This document shows, in pieces, positions 44,401 to 46,431 of a DNA stretch of 46,431 nucleotides. Source of the stretch: Roseicyclus salinarum (GTDB taxonomy: Bacteria > Pseudomonadota > Alphaproteobacteria > Rhodobacterales > Rhodobacteraceae); assembly GCF_029624655.1 (NCBI RefSeq), contig NZ_JARRSA010000029.1:1-46431 (forward strand), written 5' to 3'. Position 1 is the stretch's first letter. Every line of letters starts with the position of its first letter. A program made the position numbers and the translations under genes. The notes beneath the pieces were generated by a model that saw only the letters and a program-made list of their open reading frames with translations, was not told the DNA's origin and made no database searches.

Positions 44401-44426
44401 CGCGCGCCGGGACTGAGGTCCCTCAT
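41403..44426 (-). CDS. Suv3-like DExH/DEIQ RNA helicase with disordered tail
   Basis: A 1007-residue helicase related to mitochondrial SUV3 and alphaproteobacterial MgpS-type proteins. Walker A GPTNTGKT is at residues 17-24, the DEIQ box at 99-102, and the QIAGRAGR motif VI at 262-269. An accessory helical region and Suv3-like C-terminal part follow to about 790. The last ~216 residues are a low-complexity tail: acidic Pro/Glu-rich (about 840-905), then basic Gly/Lys/Arg-rich with repeated QGNRPQGN-like units, and a conserved-looking DPDNPFAVLAALKGR end. It probably acts in RNA turnover. It sits between the TPR gene and the S4 gene. Confidence 0.92.
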   Translation of the reverse strand: MRDLSPGARGRVAAILGPTNTGKTHYAIERMLAHRTGVIGLPLRLLAREVYDRIVSLRGPSVVALVTGEERIVPERTQYWVCTVEAMPVGNGADFLAIDEIQLCADPERGHVFTDRLLHARGLHETLFLGSDTMRGAIAALVPGCQFMRRDRLSELTYTGSKKASRMPPRSAIVGFSVENLYAMAELLRRQKGGAAVVMGALSPRTRNAQVELYQNGDVDVLVATDAIGMGLNLDIRHVAFSGLRKFDGRRMRDLAPNELAQIAGRAGRHTNSGSFGVTGEAPPLDEGVADAIMNHRFMPVRKLQWRNSALEFGSVARLIASLEERTEDEWLSRAREADDLMALKALADRGEIAARMASARDVRLLWDVCRIPDFRGISHAEHADLLGRIFEFLHGTGRVPDDWLARQVKRIDRTEGDIDTLSKRLAYIRTWTYVAQRTGWVDDESHWREATRAVEDRLSDALHGALTQRFVDRRTSVLLRRLKQKESLVAEVNDSGEVTVEGQVLGRIEGFRFRQDETAGPDEAKTLRQAAMAALRPEFHLRADRMYNAPDTAFEMTEQGGLMWGEQAVGRLVQGPEALKPTAEAFVEEEAGAEVIQKVQRRLQHFVDRKIAALFEPLLNMARDEAITGLARGVAFRLVEGYGIVPRAEIADDIKSLDQEARGLLRKHGVRFGQFTIFMPLLLKPAPTRLRLVLWSLEKGLGAIPESPPPGLVTIPHEADRREGYYTMSGYRPAASRAIRIDMLERLADMLRGQDTRGGFEAKADMLSITGLTLEQFADLMGGLGYRADRGERPKVKATADPAPAAPKTAAEPAAADGAPETIDETLVGVLPASAPTGLEGADTPDPTPQEMPDEKPSETPPEPPAETPAERPYEGPSEAPSEVPVETPGEEVPGPSGEPEMETFYTFTWAPKRRGGDRPQRRDAGGEAAEDGGRPRGRKPQGNRPQGNRPQGGKPRGKPKGGKPGADKGERSGDKPRTYSSKPEKAAKVDPDNPFAVLAALKGRT

Positions 44427-44456
44427 GGCTTCTCCTTCAGGGGGCCGCGCCCTTCG

Positions 44457-45008
44457 TCAGAGCGTGCGGCCCTCCAGCTCCTGCTCGATCCTGCCGATGG
44501 CCTGTTCTATGTCGGGGCGATGGGGATGTATAGCATGCGCCTGACGGAAGGCCTGCAGCGCGGTCTCGTGCTCGCCCATCTCCTCGAGCATGATGCCAAG
44601 GCCGGTCAGCGCCGCGAAATGCCGCGGCTCCAGCGCGAGAACGCGCTGGATGTCCGCGATCGACGGCCCGTAGTCGCCCATCTGGTAGAGCAGCGTCGCG
44701 CGCGCGTTCCAGCCCTCGGCGAAGTCCGGCGCATGGTCCGTCAGCGCGGTCAGGTGATCGTAGGCCGCCTGCAGGTCGTCACGCTCCATCGCGTCGCGTC
44801 CGCGGCGCAGGAGATAATCGGCCGAGGGCGAGCCCGAGCGCGACCAGGCCTGGTAAACCTGGTTCTCCACGACCTCCCAGTTGCGCAGATCCGGCTGCGC
44901 CAGCCGATCGAGCAACTCGTCGGCGGTGGGTTGCGCGACCGCAACGGCGGGAAACCCGCAGAGCGCTGCCGCGACGACAAGATTGAGGAGCAGGGATCGA
45001 ACCACCAT
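44457..45008 (-). CDS. Exported TPR-repeat protein
   Basis: A 183-residue protein with a signal peptide (cut near VAVA-QPTA at about residue 26) and about three TPR-like repeats between residues 55 and 170 (for example AAYDHLTALTDHAPDFAEGWNARATLLYQMGDYGPSI). The ATG at 45008 is chosen since the preceding frame lacks a signal peptide. It is likely periplasmic and acts as a protein-binding scaffold. It is upstream of the helicase gene with a 30-bp gap and divergent from the SCP2 gene with 75 bp between start codons. Function is not known. Confidence 0.85.
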   Translation of the reverse strand: MVVRSLLLNLVVAAALCGFPAVAVAQPTADELLDRLAQPDLRNWEVVENQVYQAWSRSGSPSADYLLRRGRDAMERDDLQAAYDHLTALTDHAPDFAEGWNARATLLYQMGDYGPSIADIQRVLALEPRHFAALTGLGIMLEEMGEHETALQAFRQAHAIHPHRPDIEQAIGRIEQELEGRTL

Positions 45009-45083
45009 AACGGGACTGTAGCCTTTATGCGCGCTCAATCCATATCAAAGCGCCGTGAGCCAACCTTGCAAGGGGGAACAACC

Positions 45084-45377
45084 ATGAGCAGCACCATCGA
45101 TGCCGCCGTCGACGCGATCTCCGCGAAACTCGGAGGCGGGTTCGACGGCTCCGCCAAGTTCGTCATCCAGGGCGAGGGCGCGGTGATCGTGGATGGCGCG
45201 GGCGTCCGCGCGGCGACCGATGACGACGAGGCCGACGTCACCATGACCGCCGATGCCGACACCTTCCAGGAGATCCTGTCGGGCGACCTGAACCCCACGG
45301 CCGCCTTCATGTCGGGCAAGCTGCAGCTCGACGGCGACATGGGCACGGCCATGAAACTGGGCTCGGCGCTGTCCTGA
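45084..45377 (+). CDS. SCP2 sterol-binding domain protein
   Basis: A 97-residue protein consisting of one SCP2 lipid-binding domain. Seen are FVIQGEGAVIVDGAGVRA, the acidic DDDEADVTMTADADTFQEILSG, and the family's conserved AAFMSGKLQLDGDMGTAMKLG. The ATG at 45084 has a good AGGGGGA ribosome site. It overlaps the next gene by one base (TGATG), so the two are translated together. It may bind lipids or a fatty-acid-like ligand and supply it to the adjacent hydrolase; that is inference. Confidence 0.93.
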   Translation: MSSTIDAAVDAISAKLGGGFDGSAKFVIQGEGAVIVDGAGVRAATDDDEADVTMTADADTFQEILSGDLNPTAAFMSGKLQLDGDMGTAMKLGSALS

Positions 45378-46327
45378 TGGCCGACGGAAGGGCAACGTCC
45401 GGGCCTCAGCCCGCACCCTTCCTGCACGACGTGGCGGAAGGCCCGCCCGAGGCGCGGGCGTGGTGGGTCGACAGCGCGGACGGCACCCGCCTGCGCCTCG
45501 CGCTATGGCCCGAAGGCGAGAAGGGCACCGTCCTTCTGTTCCCCGGCCGCACCGAATACGTCGAGAAATACGGCCGCCTCGCCACCGACCTCGCCGCGGC
45601 CGGCTACGGCATGGCGGCCTTCGACTGGCGCGGCCAGGGCATGGCCGATCGCCCGCGGCACCGCCGCGACATGGGCCACGTCGTCAGCTTCGACGAATAC
45701 CGCGAGGACGTCGCGGCCTTCCGCGCCGCGCTGGCCGCGCTCGGCCGGACGGGGCCGTGCTGGCTTATCGGCCATTCCATGGGGGGTGCGATCGGCCTGC
45801 GCGCGCTGCATGACGGGCTGCCGGTCCGCGCCGCGGCCTTCACGGGCCCGATGTGGGGCATCAGGATGACGCCGGTCCTGAAGTCCATCGCCGGGATCGT
45901 CATGGGCCTGGCGGGGCCCCTGGGGTTCGGCACGACCTTCGCGCCCACGACCGGCCCCTGGCAGCCGATGGACTTCGAGAACAACCCCCTCACGACCGAC
46001 CGCGACCAGTTCGACTACATGTCGCGGCAGGTCGCGCGCCACCCCGAGCTTGCCCTCGGCGGCCCCTCGATCCTCTGGGTGAAGGCCGCGCTCGAGGAAA
46101 GCCGCCGCCTCCTCGCGATGCCCGCGCCGCGAGTGCCGGCCGTCACGCTCTTCGGCAGCGCCGAGGACATCGTGGAGGTGCCCGCGATCCGCGCCCGCAT
46201 GGCCGACTGGCCCGATGGCCGTCTGATCGAGATCGAGGGCGGGCGCCACGAGGTCCTTATGGAAAGCCCCGAACGCCGCCACCTTTCGCTGAAGACGATC
46301 CTCGCCCATTTCAACAGCCACGCCTGA
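45377..46327 (+). CDS. Alpha/beta hydrolase, lysophospholipase-like
   Basis: A 316-residue alpha/beta hydrolase of the monoacylglycerol-lipase/lysophospholipase group (COG2267-like). The nucleophile elbow is GHSMGG with Ser134; LLFPGRTEYVEKYG and AFDWRGQGMADRP precede it. The His of the triad is in IEGGRHEVLME near residue 295. The start ATG at 45377 overlaps the SCP2 stop codon. Together with the SCP2 protein this suggests lipid deacylation. The substrate is unknown. Confidence 0.92.
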   Translation: MADGRATSGPQPAPFLHDVAEGPPEARAWWVDSADGTRLRLALWPEGEKGTVLLFPGRTEYVEKYGRLATDLAAAGYGMAAFDWRGQGMADRPRHRRDMGHVVSFDEYREDVAAFRAALAALGRTGPCWLIGHSMGGAIGLRALHDGLPVRAAAFTGPMWGIRMTPVLKSIAGIVMGLAGPLGFGTTFAPTTGPWQPMDFENNPLTTDRDQFDYMSRQVARHPELALGGPSILWVKAALEESRRLLAMPAPRVPAVTLFGSAEDIVEVPAIRARMADWPDGRLIEIEGGRHEVLMESPERRHLSLKTILAHFNSHA

Positions 46328-46365
46328 GCGGGCGGACCGCCCCATGGACGGCGCGCCCCTTCCCT

Positions 46366-46388
46366 CTTCATCCTTGCCGGAAAACTCC
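46366..46388 (+). repeat. Dispersed intergenic motif, degenerate copy C
   Basis: CTTCAT with a following TTGCCGGAAAACTCC-like sequence resembles copies A and B read on the opposite strand. It lies 39 bp after the hydrolase stop. The match is partial. Confidence 0.4.
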
Positions 46389-46395
46389 GGGGGAA

Positions 46396-46415
46396 GGCGT
46401 CCCCGCGGGGACGCC
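46396..46415. repeat. 20-bp perfect palindrome
   Basis: GGCGTCCCCGCGGGGACGCC at 46396-46415, followed by a GGGGGCAGAGCCC stretch that is cut by the window end. It may be the hairpin part of the same repeat element as motif copy C, or a transcription terminator. Confidence 0.6.
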
Positions 46416-46431
46416 GCAGGGGGCAGAGCCC

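Noticed and set aside
43539-45083. Plus-strand frame upstream of the SCP2 gene
   Set aside because: It runs antisense to the helicase and TPR genes; the real start is at 45084 with a ribosome site.

Overview
The window is chromosomal DNA from a high-GC alphaproteobacterium. It is most likely a Rhodobacteraceae (Roseobacter/Rhodobacter group) member, judged from GC-rich third codon positions, the gene families (HemP, fused PntA with PntB, CarD, seven-iron FdxA, a Suv3-type helicase, DUF1178, DUF3422, HPPD beside an Lrp regulator) and tight gene packing. No IS element, phage gene, CRISPR array, tRNA or rRNA gene was recognised. It reads as ordinary chromosome with one accessory-looking uptake and hydrolysis block.

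Layout. 0.2-3.2 kb: DUF1178 protein and a Nudix hydrolase (minus), a histone-deacetylase-like amidohydrolase, hemP and a DUF2267 gene (plus), closed by a strong bidirectional terminator. 3.3-6.4 kb: pntAB, the proton-translocating transhydrogenase. 6.6-8.7 kb: an SDR and kynureninase. 8.9-12.2 kb: a DUF3422 membrane protein facing an acyl-CoA synthetase and a lipoprotein. 12.3-15.4 kb: moaA, a four-domain envelope protein (YbaY, MliC-like, GNEPFW and META/HslJ regions), and a dual-specificity-like phosphatase.

15.5-26.2 kb is the most coherent functional block. Three tandem, closely related M20 amidohydrolases plus an ArgE-type deacetylase and a fused two-domain peptide-ABC ATPase run on the minus strand. 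Divergently, a family-5 solute-binding protein and two permeases run on the plus strand. Together they form one complete importer plus four cytoplasmic deacylases, suggesting uptake and hydrolysis of peptides or N-acylated amino acids.

26.2-29.6 kb: a TetR regulator divergent from a Tat-exported, isoquinoline-oxidoreductase-like molybdoenzyme (iorA/iorB type), with clustered TGTCA half-sites between them. 29.6-35.1 kb: xseA, purD, D-lyxose isomerase-like protein, HPPD and an Lrp/AsnC regulator. 35.2-39.4 kb: a Kef-type antiporter, cobT, cobS and a small glycine-zipper lipoprotein. 39.5-46.3 kb: carD, fdxA, an S4 RNA-binding protein, a Suv3-like helicase with a long disordered tail and a TPR protein (all minus), with SCP2-like and alpha/beta-hydrolase genes divergent.

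Non-coding signals that stand out are a four-copy 29-bp tandem repeat of small hairpins directly after carD, a structured carD leader, a dispersed intergenic motif seen twice clearly and a third time in degenerate form, and the absence of a standard start codon for the S4 gene. Every function is read from sequence motifs only; no database search was possible.
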